Below are positions 18,520-27,210 of a stretch of 64,000 bases of DNA, one piece after another; position 1 is the stretch's first letter; each line of letters begins with the position of its first letter. The stretch is taken from contig JBDSBP010000197.1 in NCBI GenBank assembly GCA_039921525.1, positions 1 to 64,000 on the forward strand, written 5' to 3'. Below the pieces are notes generated by a model. That model saw nothing but the letters and a program-made list of their open reading frames with translations. It searched no databases and was not told the DNA's origin. The position numbers and the translations under genes are program-made. The stretch comes from JADCRZ01 sp039921525. GTDB taxonomy: Bacteria; Bacteroidota; Bacteroidia; Chitinophagales; Chitinophagaceae.

Positions 18520-18951
18520 ATGGCTAAAGATGTGAAATCAGCAACCGATGGAATAACTAATTATAAGGTTAGTTCCGATGCAATACCGAAAGGAACTGTG
18601 TTTACTGAATGGGATATATTATTTGAAGATAATGTATCGATTAAAAAAAGGGAGCAAATTATAGAAAGACTTTTTAATAAGGTCCTTAAGTTCAAGGTTA
18701 AAGATAAAACAGTAACCACCTCACTGAAGTATCAAAGTTTCAAATCTGAAACCAATGATTATTTATATATTTTGAGAGTATACAGGGAATCTAAAAAGCC
18801 TATTACTACCAGGCGTTCTGCAAAACCCACAAAGGACGCTTTGGCCACCGTTGATTTGGGGCCTATACGTACACCCGGTCCTCCTCTTCCCAGGCCACCT
18901 GCAGGAGTATTATCAATAACTGACACCGTTGGCCTAAACCCTTCTGCATAA
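18520..18951 (+). CDS. Small protein of unknown function in the sigma/CHAT cassette
   Basis: I recognise no family in these 143 residues. There is no signal peptide or membrane helix. The first 90 residues look folded with mixed charge. Residues 95-143 are rich in Pro, Thr, Arg and Gly (GPIRTPGPPLPRPPAG) and are probably disordered. It sits 29 bases after the TPR protein and 24 bases before the CHAT gene, so it should be co-transcribed. In such a position it could be the substrate, adaptor or toxin-like effector of the protease-like protein, but nothing in the sequence proves any of these. Confidence 0.65.
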   Translation: MAKDVKSATDGITNYKVSSDAIPKGTVFTEWDILFEDNVSIKKREQIIERLFNKVLKFKVKDKTVTTSLKYQSFKSETNDYLYILRVYRESKKPITTRRSAKPTKDALATVDLGPIRTPGPPLPRPPAGVLSITDTVGLNPSA

Positions 18952-18975
18952 GGGTAACCAAACTGGTTTACTAGC

Positions 18976-21786
18976 ATGCATAAGTATCAACTAACTTTTT
19001 TACTATTATTATTTTTGTTCCCTTTATTTTTATCCGGTCAGTGCCCGGATAAAAAATGGTTATGGGAAAGGATTATTTTCCTCAAAGATTCTTCCAAAGC
19101 GTCCCCCAAACTACAGTTGCAGGAATTGCTCAAGTACGAATCTTCCATGCATAATTGTACTTACCAGAATGATTCTACCAGGATTCTGTTGCTTCAGCGC
19201 ATTAGCGGTTTATCGGGGGAAGTTTCGGAATACATCCAGGCAATAGATTATATCCGCAAGGCTATAAATATAATTTCATTAAATCCACACAATTCTTCCA
19301 TAAATCGCAATTACCAGGTAAGGAATTACTATAGCCTTGCCTCGATGTATAATTCATTAAATAAAACGGCGGATAAAATAAAGGCTTATGACAGTTGTAT
19401 TGCTGTAGCAGTTCGATTGAAGATAGTTAATATATATTTTCTTATAGCCCTTCTGGATAAAGTTACCTACCTGAACGATGTCGGCGAATACAGTCGTAGC
19501 ATTATTTATGCAAAAATCGGTGAAACGATGAGTTATCAATATATTCCTGAAAAAGGAATGGATATATATGGTACAGCCACTCAATATTCCCTAAGCTTTG
19601 TAATTCAACACGTGAACGCTCTCCTTGTTCTAAAGAGAAGCGATGAGGCGGGAATTCTGCTGACGCATAAAATGGAGGAATGTAAAAAACGGGGTGCCAT
19701 CGAATATCTTGGGTCATTTTACGAGCAATATGCGATGACCAAAATGCAAAACAAAGACTACAAAGATGTAATTTCTTATTTCAATTTGGCGCTTAAATAT
19801 AACCGGGCACAAAAATACACATTGGGCTGCAAGGTTAATATTCATAATATAGGGTATTGTTATTATGAGATTTATAAAGACGATACAAAGGCTTTATTCT
19901 ATTATAAAAAGGCGCTTGAGTATGTAAATACCGATCCCAATCTAAATAAATTTGATTCTATAATCTCTCTAAGTATCTACACAAGTATCGCTAATGTTTT
20001 TGTTCGCAGGGCGAAGTTCGATTCAGCACAATACTATTTTCAATGTGCTTTTAATCAGATAAAAAAAGGAACAAATGAAACCGAAGTTTTGAATATTCCT
20101 TTGGATGACTTTATACAAAATCAAAAAGTAGAATATCTCAGTTCATTATTCATTGATAAAGCAGATTCTTACTACAAACAAATTAAAGCCACTAACAACG
20201 CATCTGCCATTAAAGAAGCAATTCGGATTTACAAAGTAACGGACCTTTTGTTGGAGCGGATAAAAACGCGCCAGTCTGAAATGCAATCCAAAATTTTCTG
20301 GCGTATGGGCACTCACCGTTTATACGATCAAGCCATTGATGCCTGCATAACCGGAGGTAAACAGGAAGATGCTTTTTATTTTTTTGAAAAAAGCCGTTCG
20401 ATATTATTATATGATCAGATTAAGGAACAGCGATGGATTGGTGAGAATGACATAACAAAACAACTGGAGCTAAAAAACAAAATAAGCAAGATAGATATAG
20501 AACTGAGTAAAGCCGACCCGGCCTCGAAGTATTTTACGGAACTTCAAAGTAAATCACTCGCGCTTAAACAAGAGCAGGATAATTTAATTCAGAAGATCAA
20601 GGAACGCAATCCTTTGTATTATCAAAGTTTTTTGGACACAAATTTCATCTACCTAAAAGATGTACGCAGGCATATTCTACAAAACCACCAGGCACTTGTC
20701 GAAATTTTTGCGGGAGACAGCACGGTATATGCAATGATCATTACGAATGATAATATTTATTTTAACAGGATAAATAAAAAGGCTTATGACAGTGTTGTAA
20801 ATCTTTGCATTTCTTATATGTCAGATCCGGTTTTATTAAACAGGAACAACCAGTTTAATTTATTTGCAAAAAGCTCCCGCTACTTATATGACCTGATCTT
20901 TCAACATAAAAAATTGCCTGATGGCAGGATTATTATTTCTCCAGACGGGCGCTATTTTCCCTTTGAAGCGTTGGTAACGGGTTTTGAAGGGAAGGAACCA
21001 GTTTATTTTCTTCAAAACCATGCAGTAAGTTATACGTATTCCGCCCGTTTCCTAATGAACGAATTCGCATCATCAAAACGTAGCTCTGGAAATTTTATGG
21101 GGGTAGCGCCCGTCAGATTTCCTGAAAAACTGCATTTGTCCCCTTTACTGGGCAGTGATCAATCCGTTGAAAGGCTGCAATCTTTTTTCGGTGCCTCAGA
21201 AGTGCTTATTGCCGATAAAGCTACAAAAGATAACTTCCTGGAAAAATTTGGACGCTACCAGATAATTCAGTTGTATACTCATTCTTCCGACAGCAGCAGC
21301 AAAGGCGAACCGGAAATCCATTTTGTAGACCAACCTTTATATCTATCGGACCTTCAGAGTGTGTCGCAACCAATAACAAAACTTGTTGTTCTTTCTGCCT
21401 GTGAAACGGGAATTGGGCATTTTTACCAGGGTGAGGGCGTATTTAGTTTTAACAGGGCATTTGCGGCATTAGGTATTCCTTCCTGTATTACCAATTTATG
21501 GTCCATAGACAATGAATCCACCTATCTATTGACCGAATTGTTTTATGAAAATCTTTCTTCCGGACTTGCCATCGACAAAGCGCTGCAGCAGGCTAAGTTA
21601 ACATTTATCAAAACATCTCCGGGAAAAGGCCGATTGCCTTATTTCTGGGCAGCGACGATTCTTGCCGGGAAAACAGATGCCATAGACTTTAAAAAGAAAT
21701 CAAAAGCATCATGGATGATTCCAATTGTAGTTGGGGTTGCAGGTATTTTTTTATTGTTTACGATAATTCGAAAAAGACGTAAATAA
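18976..21786 (+). CDS. Membrane-anchored TPR-CHAT caspase-like protein
   Basis: The 936-residue protein starts with a signal peptide (MHKYQLTFLLLLFLFPLFLSGQ). A long helical tetratricopeptide-like region follows (about 60-430) and then a linker with coiled-coil character (about 480-560). The CHAT domain spans about 640-905, and one membrane helix lies at 913-931 with a short basic tail (IRKRRK). The CHAT catalytic pair is visible as His769 (LYTHSS) and Cys809 (LSACETG), the arrangement of caspase-like peptidases. Topology predicts TPR and CHAT in the periplasm with the C-terminal tail inside. CHAT proteases elsewhere act in defence or regulated cleavage. Here linkage to a sigma/anti-sigma pair suggests signalling by proteolysis. 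Substrate unknown. Confidence 0.88.
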   Translation: MHKYQLTFLLLLFLFPLFLSGQCPDKKWLWERIIFLKDSSKASPKLQLQELLKYESSMHNCTYQNDSTRILLLQRISGLSGEVSEYIQAIDYIRKAINIISLNPHNSSINRNYQVRNYYSLASMYNSLNKTADKIKAYDSCIAVAVRLKIVNIYFLIALLDKVTYLNDVGEYSRSIIYAKIGETMSYQYIPEKGMDIYGTATQYSLSFVIQHVNALLVLKRSDEAGILLTHKMEECKKRGAIEYLGSFYEQYAMTKMQNKDYKDVISYFNLALKYNRAQKYTLGCKVNIHNIGYCYYEIYKDDTKALFYYKKALEYVNTDPNLNKFDSIISLSIYTSIANVFVRRAKFDSAQYYFQCAFNQIKKGTNETEVLNIPLDDFIQNQKVEYLSSLFIDKADSYYKQIKATNNASAIKEAIRIYKVTDLLLERIKTRQSEMQSKIFWRMGTHRLYDQAIDACITGGKQEDAFYFFEKSRSILLYDQIKEQRWIGENDITKQLELKNKISKIDIELSKADPASKYFTELQSKSLALKQEQDNLIQKIKERNPLYYQSFLDTNFIYLKDVRRHILQNHQALVEIFAGDSTVYAMIITNDNIYFNRINKKAYDSVVNLCISYMSDPVLLNRNNQFNLFAKSSRYLYDLIFQHKKLPDGRIIISPDGRYFPFEALVTGFEGKEPVYFLQNHAVSYTYSARFLMNEFASSKRSSGNFMGVAPVRFPEKLHLSPLLGSDQSVERLQSFFGASEVLIADKATKDNFLEKFGRYQIIQLYTHSSDSSSKGEPEIHFVDQPLYLSDLQSVSQPITKLVVLSACETGIGHFYQGEGVFSFNRAFAALGIPSCITNLWSIDNESTYLLTELFYENLSSGLAIDKALQQAKLTFIKTSPGKGRLPYFWAATILAGKTDAIDFKKKSKASWMIPIVVGVAGIFLLFTIIRKRRK

Positions 21787-21803
21787 GAATGATCGATATT
21801 GAT

Positions 21804-21848
21804 AAGGTTCTTTCCAATTCCCCTCTCAGGGTTAAAGGAAAGAACCTT
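21804..21848. terminator. Bidirectional terminator between the CHAT gene and glyA
   Basis: AAGGTTCTTTCC (21804-21815) pairs perfectly with GGAAAGAACCTT (21837-21848) across a 21-base loop, in the short spacer between two convergent genes. Confidence 0.65.
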
Positions 21849-21875
21849 GAGGACTTTTCTAATTCACACTCATCA

Positions 21876-23165
21876 TTAAGCCGTAACCAATAGCTCCGGG
21901 TACAAAGGAAATTGCTCCATATATTCTTTAACTTCATGGCGAACAGTACCTATCAGCTTTTCGTCATCTGAATTTGTTAATACTTTTTCAACAGCATCTA
22001 CCACAAATTGCATGTGCTCTTCTTTCATTCCCCTGGTAGTTATAGCCGGAACTCCTACCCGGATACCGGATGTAACAAACGCAGATTTGTCATCAAAGGG
22101 CACCATGTTTTTATTAAGAGTAATTTCTGCTTTACCCAACACCTGCTCTGCCTTTTTTCCGCTGATATTTTTATTACGAAGATCAATGAGCATTAAATGA
22201 TTATCGGTACCGTCAGAAATGATTTTAAAATCTTTCTTCATAAATGCCTGCGCCATCACCTGGGCATTCTTTATTATCTGCTGTGCGTACGTGGTAAACT
22301 CATCACTAAGAACTTCACCAAAGGCAATGGCTTTTGCGGCGATAATGTGTTCTAACGGTCCTCCTTGTGTGCCTGGAAACACCGCCATATCTATGAGGTT
22401 GCTCATTAACCTAAGTTTACCCTTTACATCTTTTAAGCCCAAAGTGTTTTCCGAATCTTTTTGAATCAAAATCACGCCGCCTCGTGGCCCGCGTAGTGTT
22501 TTATGGGTGGTGGATGTTACAAAATGACAATGTTCGAAGGGAGAATCCAATAACCCTTTTGCTATTAATCCGGCGGGATGAGCCATATCACAAAGTACGA
22601 ATGCTCCCACTTCATCAGCTAACTTGCGGATCCTTGCATAATCCCATTCACGGCTGTATGCGGAGGCGCCACATATAATTAACCTGGGCTTTTCTTTGCG
22701 GGCCACCTCTTCCATCATTTCATAATCAACCAGGCCAGTTTCTTTTTTGACGCCGTAAAAATGAGGCTGGTATAATTTTCCGCTAAAATTTACAGAAGAT
22801 CCATGCGTTAAATGGCCGCCCATGCTGAGATCAAGCCCTAAAATTTTATCTCCGGGTTGCAGTATTGCTAGCATAACGGCTGCGTTGGCCTGTGCTCCAC
22901 TGTGCGGCTGCACGTTGGCATATTCGCAGTTAAAGATCTGTTTTAACCTGTCTATGGCCAATTGTTCAGTTTGATCAACAATTTCACAGCCGCCATAATA
23001 GCGCCGACCCGGGTAGCCTTCCGCATATTTATTGGTCATTACATTTCCCATTGCCTGTATAACCTGGAGTGACGTGAAATTTTCGGAAGCGATCAACTCT
23101 ATGCCATGACGTTGACGTTCCAACTCTTTATCAATTAAATCAAATACAACCTGGTCTCTTTGCAT
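21876..23165 (-). CDS. glyA: Serine hydroxymethyltransferase
   Basis: This PLP enzyme interconverts serine and glycine and loads one-carbon units on tetrahydrofolate. I place the start at ATG 23165 (MQRDQVVFDLIDKELERQ), giving 429 residues, the usual length. The longer frame to 23219 adds an unrelated 18-residue leader. Family motifs include IASENFTS, NKYAEGYPGRRYYGGCE, HSGAQANAAV and the PLP-lysine region VTSTTHKTLRGPRGG. It stands alone, divergent from a sugar nucleotidyltransferase gene. One-carbon output would feed purine synthesis, including the step served by PurQ. Confidence 0.96.
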   Translation of the reverse strand: MQRDQVVFDLIDKELERQRHGIELIASENFTSLQVIQAMGNVMTNKYAEGYPGRRYYGGCEIVDQTEQLAIDRLKQIFNCEYANVQPHSGAQANAAVMLAILQPGDKILGLDLSMGGHLTHGSSVNFSGKLYQPHFYGVKKETGLVDYEMMEEVARKEKPRLIICGASAYSREWDYARIRKLADEVGAFVLCDMAHPAGLIAKGLLDSPFEHCHFVTSTTHKTLRGPRGGVILIQKDSENTLGLKDVKGKLRLMSNLIDMAVFPGTQGGPLEHIIAAKAIAFGEVLSDEFTTYAQQIIKNAQVMAQAFMKKDFKIISDGTDNHLMLIDLRNKNISGKKAEQVLGKAEITLNKNMVPFDDKSAFVTSGIRVGVPAITTRGMKEEHMQFVVDAVEKVLTNSDDEKLIGTVRHEVKEYMEQFPLYPELLVTA

Positions 23166-23683
23166 GAAAAAGTTTATTAATGAATAATGGTTACCAGCCA
23201 AGAGCTGATAGAGCCGCAAAAATACTTACCAATGTTCTATCCACAAGATTTTTTATCCAACACTCACTCTCTAATTGAATATTGCCCTCCTGCAAAACTG
23301 TCGTAATTCAAAGAACAAAAAACCCCTTCGTATTTGAGGGAAAAAAGAATAGAGTAATAATATTTAGGTAAATTCACTCATTTTTTGGCTTATCCTACAC
23401 TTATTACTCGGTGATTATAGTATATAACGGAAAGAAACCGTACGTTTGCCGGTTATGCAATCGTTTACATACGGCGAGAGAGCATTCAATTATAATCAGC
23501 TGAAGTCTTTATACATTATAAATTGTGATAAGTTCGAAAACTCAGATTGTGATTACGGATGATTTATTTATTAGAATGAACTTGGGTAAGCGAATGCTTG
23601 CCCAAAATGGTACCGGGGTTAAAAGCCCCAATTTACTGTCGGATTTAACTCAACCCGGCATTAATACATAAATTTTTTATTGG
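23166..23683. other. Intergenic region between glyA and a nucleotidyltransferase gene
   Basis: A 518-base AT-rich spacer that must contain two divergent promoters. It holds CTATCCACA (23237-23245), one mismatch from the DnaA box, but no cluster of boxes. A short CCCCTTC/GAGGG hairpin near 23312-23340 is also visible. No gene is seen. Confidence 0.4.
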
Positions 23684-24682
23684 ATGAAAGCTATAATTCC
23701 CGTAGCAGGAGCTGGCACTAAATTACGTCCTCATACTTATACACAACCGAAAGCGCTGATTCCACTCGCAGGAAAAACTATTCTCAGTATCATAATAGAT
23801 CAGCTTCTAAATGCAGGTATTAATGAATTCATTTTCATTATAGGATACCTGGGCGACAAAATACAGGATTACGTAAATGAGCGATATCCTAACCTTATTA
23901 CACATTTTGTTCAGCAAAATGAAAGGCATGGCATTGGTCATGCTATTTCGCTGACCAGGAAACTGGTGGGTGAGGACGAAATATTCATCGTTTTGGGAGA
24001 TTCAATTTGCGAGTACAATGTAAAAGACGTGCTGGACAGTCAGCATTCAGTGCTGGGAGTGAAACGGGTAGATGACCCCCGTGATTTCGGGGTTGCTGAA
24101 ATTTCAGAAGATGGATTCATTAGTCGTGTCGTGGAAAAACCACAGATTCCAAAATCAAATATGGCTCTTGTTGGCATTTACCGAATCAAGGAAACACTCA
24201 TATTATTCGAATGCCTGCAAAATAATATCAGCAACAACCTGATGAGCCATGGTGAGTATAACCTTACAGACGCTATTGAATGCATGATTCGGCAGGGAGC
24301 CATCATACAACCTCACAAAGTGCAGAACTGGTTCGACTGTGGCAAAAAAGAAACCCTGCTGCAAACCAATGCCACTCTTTTAAAAAAGCTGGGACATACT
24401 ATAGCCGACGATCATATTTTTGCCAATACCATCATCATACCACCAGTTAGTATTGCTGCGGGGTGCGACATAAAAAACTCCATTATCGGGCCCAATGTAG
24501 CTATAGGGGAAAGGGTAACAATTAACTATTCTATCGTAAAAGATTCCATTATCGGCGCTTTTGCCAACCTGAATGATATTGTACTTACACATTCATTAAT
24601 CGGCAGTGATACCGAACTCAAAGGGGAAAGCCGCAGTCTGAATATCGGAGATAATACAGAAATTGATCTTGGAAAAAGTTGA
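23684..24682 (+). CDS. Sugar-1-phosphate nucleotidyltransferase
   Basis: The 332-residue protein begins MKAIIPVAGAGTKLRPHTYT QPKALIP, the nucleotide-binding opening of the NTP_transferase family. A Rossmann-like catalytic part (1-230, with VLGDSICEYN and the metal-binding Asp) is followed by a left-handed beta-helix region (245-332) of hexapeptide repeats (IIGPNVAIGERVTI). It makes an NDP-sugar from a sugar 1-phosphate. Related proteins are named glucose-1-phosphate thymidylyltransferase or UDP/dTDP-sugar pyrophosphorylase, and the base and sugar cannot be fixed from sequence alone. The rfbBCD genes at 48-51 kb lack an adjacent rfbA, so this enzyme could supply dTDP-glucose. That link is inference. 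Confidence 0.8.
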   Translation: MKAIIPVAGAGTKLRPHTYTQPKALIPLAGKTILSIIIDQLLNAGINEFIFIIGYLGDKIQDYVNERYPNLITHFVQQNERHGIGHAISLTRKLVGEDEIFIVLGDSICEYNVKDVLDSQHSVLGVKRVDDPRDFGVAEISEDGFISRVVEKPQIPKSNMALVGIYRIKETLILFECLQNNISNNLMSHGEYNLTDAIECMIRQGAIIQPHKVQNWFDCGKKETLLQTNATLLKKLGHTIADDHIFANTIIIPPVSIAAGCDIKNSIIGPNVAIGERVTINYSIVKDSIIGAFANLNDIVLTHSLIGSDTELKGESRSLNIGDNTEIDLGKS

Positions 24683-25080
24683 CAAGGGGTTTTTAGCAGT
24701 TCATATACTAAAATCAACCATTGTCGAATTGGCTATAGCTTTCCTCAAAGCATCTTCTTACCTTTGTTACGGCTTATTCTTATTACAGTTTTCGAAATTT
24801 ATCAGCCAGGTTTGCTTTACGTTAATCCGGAATATTTAAAACCTGACAGACTGAAGAAGATAATGATAAAGATAAAATAGGAAAGGCAGCGGATTGAGGT
24901 TTCTGCCTGTCATGGTTAAGTAAATAAGTGGCTTTTGGAATGGCTGATATATTAGCCGGTTGATAAAGTACGAGGATCTTGTTTTTAAAGAATTGTAACA
25001 TATCATCAGCAAGTTACGTTTCAGAAAATTAAGGTATCAGTAAATGAACTCCTTTACAAGAACCATCATAAATTGTTTTT
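24683..25080. other. Intergenic region, nothing recognised
   Basis: A 398-base AT-rich spacer. I see no open frame with coding character, no strong hairpin and no repeat family member. Confidence 0.4.
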
Positions 25081-25491
25081 ATGGGCAATTTCAAACAGTT
25101 ATTAATGTTGCTGATAGTTGTATGCTTCAGCCAGTTATTAAAAGCAAATAACGGTGAAAACGGTGAAAAGAAAAGCATTGAAGTTTGCGTTCATGGATAT
25201 GTTATGGATGCTGTAACCCGCAAACCTGTTACCGGTGTTACAGTTTCTGTTTCGTCTGGTAAAATTCGGGCAGGCAAGGAAATACAATCGGATGCAGCGG
25301 GCTGTTTTACTTTCGCAAAACTGCCCCCGGGAAACGTAACCTTAATGTTTGAGAAAAAAGGGTATAAATTATTTAAACGGGATCTGGTATCCGTTAAAGA
25401 AGGCACTGTGACAAAAATATCAGTCGATTTTCAGCCCGTTGAAGACGGGGGTAATGAAATGTGGCATCCACTTTTAAAATTGCTGGATTAA
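25081..25491 (+). CDS. Small secreted protein with carboxypeptidase-regulatory-like domain
   Basis: The 136-residue protein has a signal peptide (MGNFKQLLMLLIVVCFSQLLKA) and one beta-sandwich domain of the CarboxypepD_reg type (about residues 33-110). It is marked by VHGYVMDAVTRKPVTGVTV, the Gly-Cys-Phe turn AAGCFTFAKLPPG and the VTLMFEKKGYK strand. The same domain is found at the N-terminus of TonB-dependent SusC-like receptors, but here it is alone with a short acidic tail. It is probably periplasmic or surface exposed. A strong terminator follows, so it is monocistronic. Partner and role unknown. Confidence 0.75.
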   Translation: MGNFKQLLMLLIVVCFSQLLKANNGENGEKKSIEVCVHGYVMDAVTRKPVTGVTVSVSSGKIRAGKEIQSDAAGCFTFAKLPPGNVTLMFEKKGYKLFKRDLVSVKEGTVTKISVDFQPVEDGGNEMWHPLLKLLD

Positions 25492-25516
25492 TAAAGTATA
25501 ACATCATTAAAGTACA

Positions 25517-25541
25517 AAGGGGCCAAACAGGCCCCTTCTTT
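25517..25541. terminator. Bidirectional rho-independent terminator
   Basis: AAGGGGCC (25517-25524) pairs with GGCCCCTT (25530-25537) around a 5-base loop and is followed by TCTTTATTAT. An A-rich left flank lets it also serve the minus-strand fragment ending at 25563. Confidence 0.85.
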
Positions 25542-25562
25542 ATTATAAAAATTTATGTTGAA

Positions 25563-25832
25563 TTATTTGTCATTATTAATTCTAATATTACCCTTCTCCT
25601 TTTTAAGATGTAAAGGTTCTTTTTTGATATATGATTTATAGCGGTCATGTATTTCCTGGGATTGCTTTTTACTATTAATAAGCAACGATCGATCCTGGTA
25701 ATCGATCCTGTAATCTACTTTGCTGTTAAGTAACCCGTCGTTCTCCATTAGAGAAATCATGGTTTTATAATTCTTTAATTCTTCTTTGACTTCAATTATT
25801 TCATCCCTGGCTTTTGAAAGCTCATTTTGCAA
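25563..25832 (-). pseudogene. C-terminal fragment resembling an M56/BlaR1-like sensor
   Basis: The 89-residue frame starts at a TTG. Only nine further codons (DVWILRKRY, reading into a membrane-end-like motif) precede an upstream stop at 25860-25862, and there is no ATG. The content is a charged coiled coil (SKARDEIIEVKEELKNYKTM) followed by GLLNSKVDYRIDYQDRSLLI and KKQSQEIHDRYKSYI. This resembles the tail seen behind M56/BlaR1-type metallopeptidases in Bacteroidota (from memory, unverified). The rest of such a gene is absent because the ABC permease ends at 25884. I read it as the remnant of a larger gene. It could instead be a genuine small coiled-coil protein. Confidence 0.4.
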
Positions 25833-25883
25833 ATAACGCTTTCGTAATATCCAAACATCCTAAATTCAGCCTAAGCATCCCGG

Positions 25884-27200
25884 TCAACTTTTTCTAAAGG
25901 CCCATTTCGTCATTTCCCTCCAGGTAACTTTTTTGCCGTACATTAAAATTCCGGTACGATATATTTTTGCCGTGAGCCATGTAAACAATAGAAAGCTTAA
26001 TATGAGCAGAAACATGGATAGCGTAAGTTGCCACCATGGCACATCATATGTAATTCTGCCCATCATAACAATAGGTGAGGTTAAGGGAAACAAACTTCCA
26101 AAAACAGCAAGGTTGCTATCAGGATCACTGGCGGCTTTTGTCATGATCACAAACCCTAGTATAATAGGCATCATAATTGGAAATACGAGCTGCTGTGCTT
26201 CCTGTTGGTCTTCACTAACTACGCTTCCTACAGCCGCAAACAAGGAAGCGTACATTAAGTAGCCACCGATAAAGTAAAAGATAAAACACAGAACGATTTT
26301 TAAAATGTTCAGGGCTCTTATACCTTCTGTTATTGTCACCAGTACAGAGGTAGAACCGGTTGAAGGAATGGTTGTTGAACCAATGGCCTGGTCTTGCAAG
26401 TGACCAAACATAGAGGGGAATATCAGCGGAACGATTAATTGTAAAATAGCCATTAAAATAATCCATATAGCAAATTGAGTTAATCCTACACCGCCGATAC
26501 CGATAATCTTACCCATCATTAATTGAAATGGTTTAACCGAACTCACTATTACTTCAGCAATGCGGTTCATTTTCTCTTCCATAACACCGCGCATTACCAT
26601 GGTGCCATAAATAAGCAGGATCATATAGATAAGAATGCCGGCTGCAAACGACACTGCAAAGGCCACGCCGGCAACACTTTTTTTGCTGCCACCCTTCGCT
26701 GAATCTACCGTATTATCAATGGAAATATCTGAGCTAATAGCCTTATATTTTTCCGGATCTATGCGGGCCTCTTCCAGTCTTTTAGTTTCAATGGCCTTAT
26801 TAATTTTTCTTTCAATTTTGGATTTTGTGTTCAGGCTTATAGCCGAGGGGCTATGCAATATAATGCCGGCAGGATGTAACACGTCCATTTGCGGTATGTA
26901 CAGGAATGAGGAATAACCTTTGCCTTTATATTTTGTTTTATATAAGGGCTCTGTTTCATTATGAATAAACGTATAGATTATCTGGTCGTTTTCTTTTGTT
27001 TCTATTCTACCATTAAATAAGTTGGCCTCATCAATTATGGCAACCTCCTGCATCTCACTGCTACCACTTATTGAAATGCCAATGATAGCTGCATAAAAGC
27101 CGACGATTATAACGGGTACCAATAGTGTAGTAATTAAAAAGGATTTTTTTCTTACCCTCGTTAAATACTCACGTTGTAAAACCAGCCATATTTTATTCAT
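25884..27200 (-). CDS. ABC-2 type transporter permease (NatB-like)
   Basis: The 438-residue membrane protein starts MNKIWLVLQREYLTRVRKKS, a classic opening for NatB/ABC-2 permeases. A first helix (about 23-45) is followed by a large extracytoplasmic domain (about 50-175). A block of five or six helices then spans 180-420 (for example GVAFAVSFAAGILIYMILLI and VMRGVMEEKMNRIAEVIVSS). It pairs with the ATPase 10 bases upstream in the transcript (27211-28143) to form an exporter. Known relatives export sodium, antibiotics or lipids, so the substrate here is not determinable. Confidence 0.9.
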   Translation of the reverse strand: MNKIWLVLQREYLTRVRKKSFLITTLLVPVIIVGFYAAIIGISISGSSEMQEVAIIDEANLFNGRIETKENDQIIYTFIHNETEPLYKTKYKGKGYSSFLYIPQMDVLHPAGIILHSPSAISLNTKSKIERKINKAIETKRLEEARIDPEKYKAISSDISIDNTVDSAKGGSKKSVAGVAFAVSFAAGILIYMILLIYGTMVMRGVMEEKMNRIAEVIVSSVKPFQLMMGKIIGIGGVGLTQFAIWIILMAILQLIVPLIFPSMFGHLQDQAIGSTTIPSTGSTSVLVTITEGIRALNILKIVLCFIFYFIGGYLMYASLFAAVGSVVSEDQQEAQQLVFPIMMPIILGFVIMTKAASDPDSNLAVFGSLFPLTSPIVMMGRITYDVPWWQLTLSMFLLILSFLLFTWLTAKIYRTGILMYGKKVTWREMTKWAFRKS

Positions 27201-27210
27201 ACATGATTGA

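Noticed and set aside
18976..19060. CHAT protein as a lipoprotein (LSGQC near residue 24)
   Set aside because: The residue before Cys is Gln, which does not fit the lipobox; an ordinary signal peptidase site is more likely.
18976..21786. TPR-CHAT protein as a Craspase (type III-E CRISPR) component
   Set aside because: No CRISPR array or Cas gene is present, and a signal peptide plus membrane anchor put this protein in the envelope.
23237..23245. DnaA-box-like CTATCCACA next to glyA as an origin signal
   Set aside because: One near-match with no cluster is expected by chance in an AT-rich spacer.
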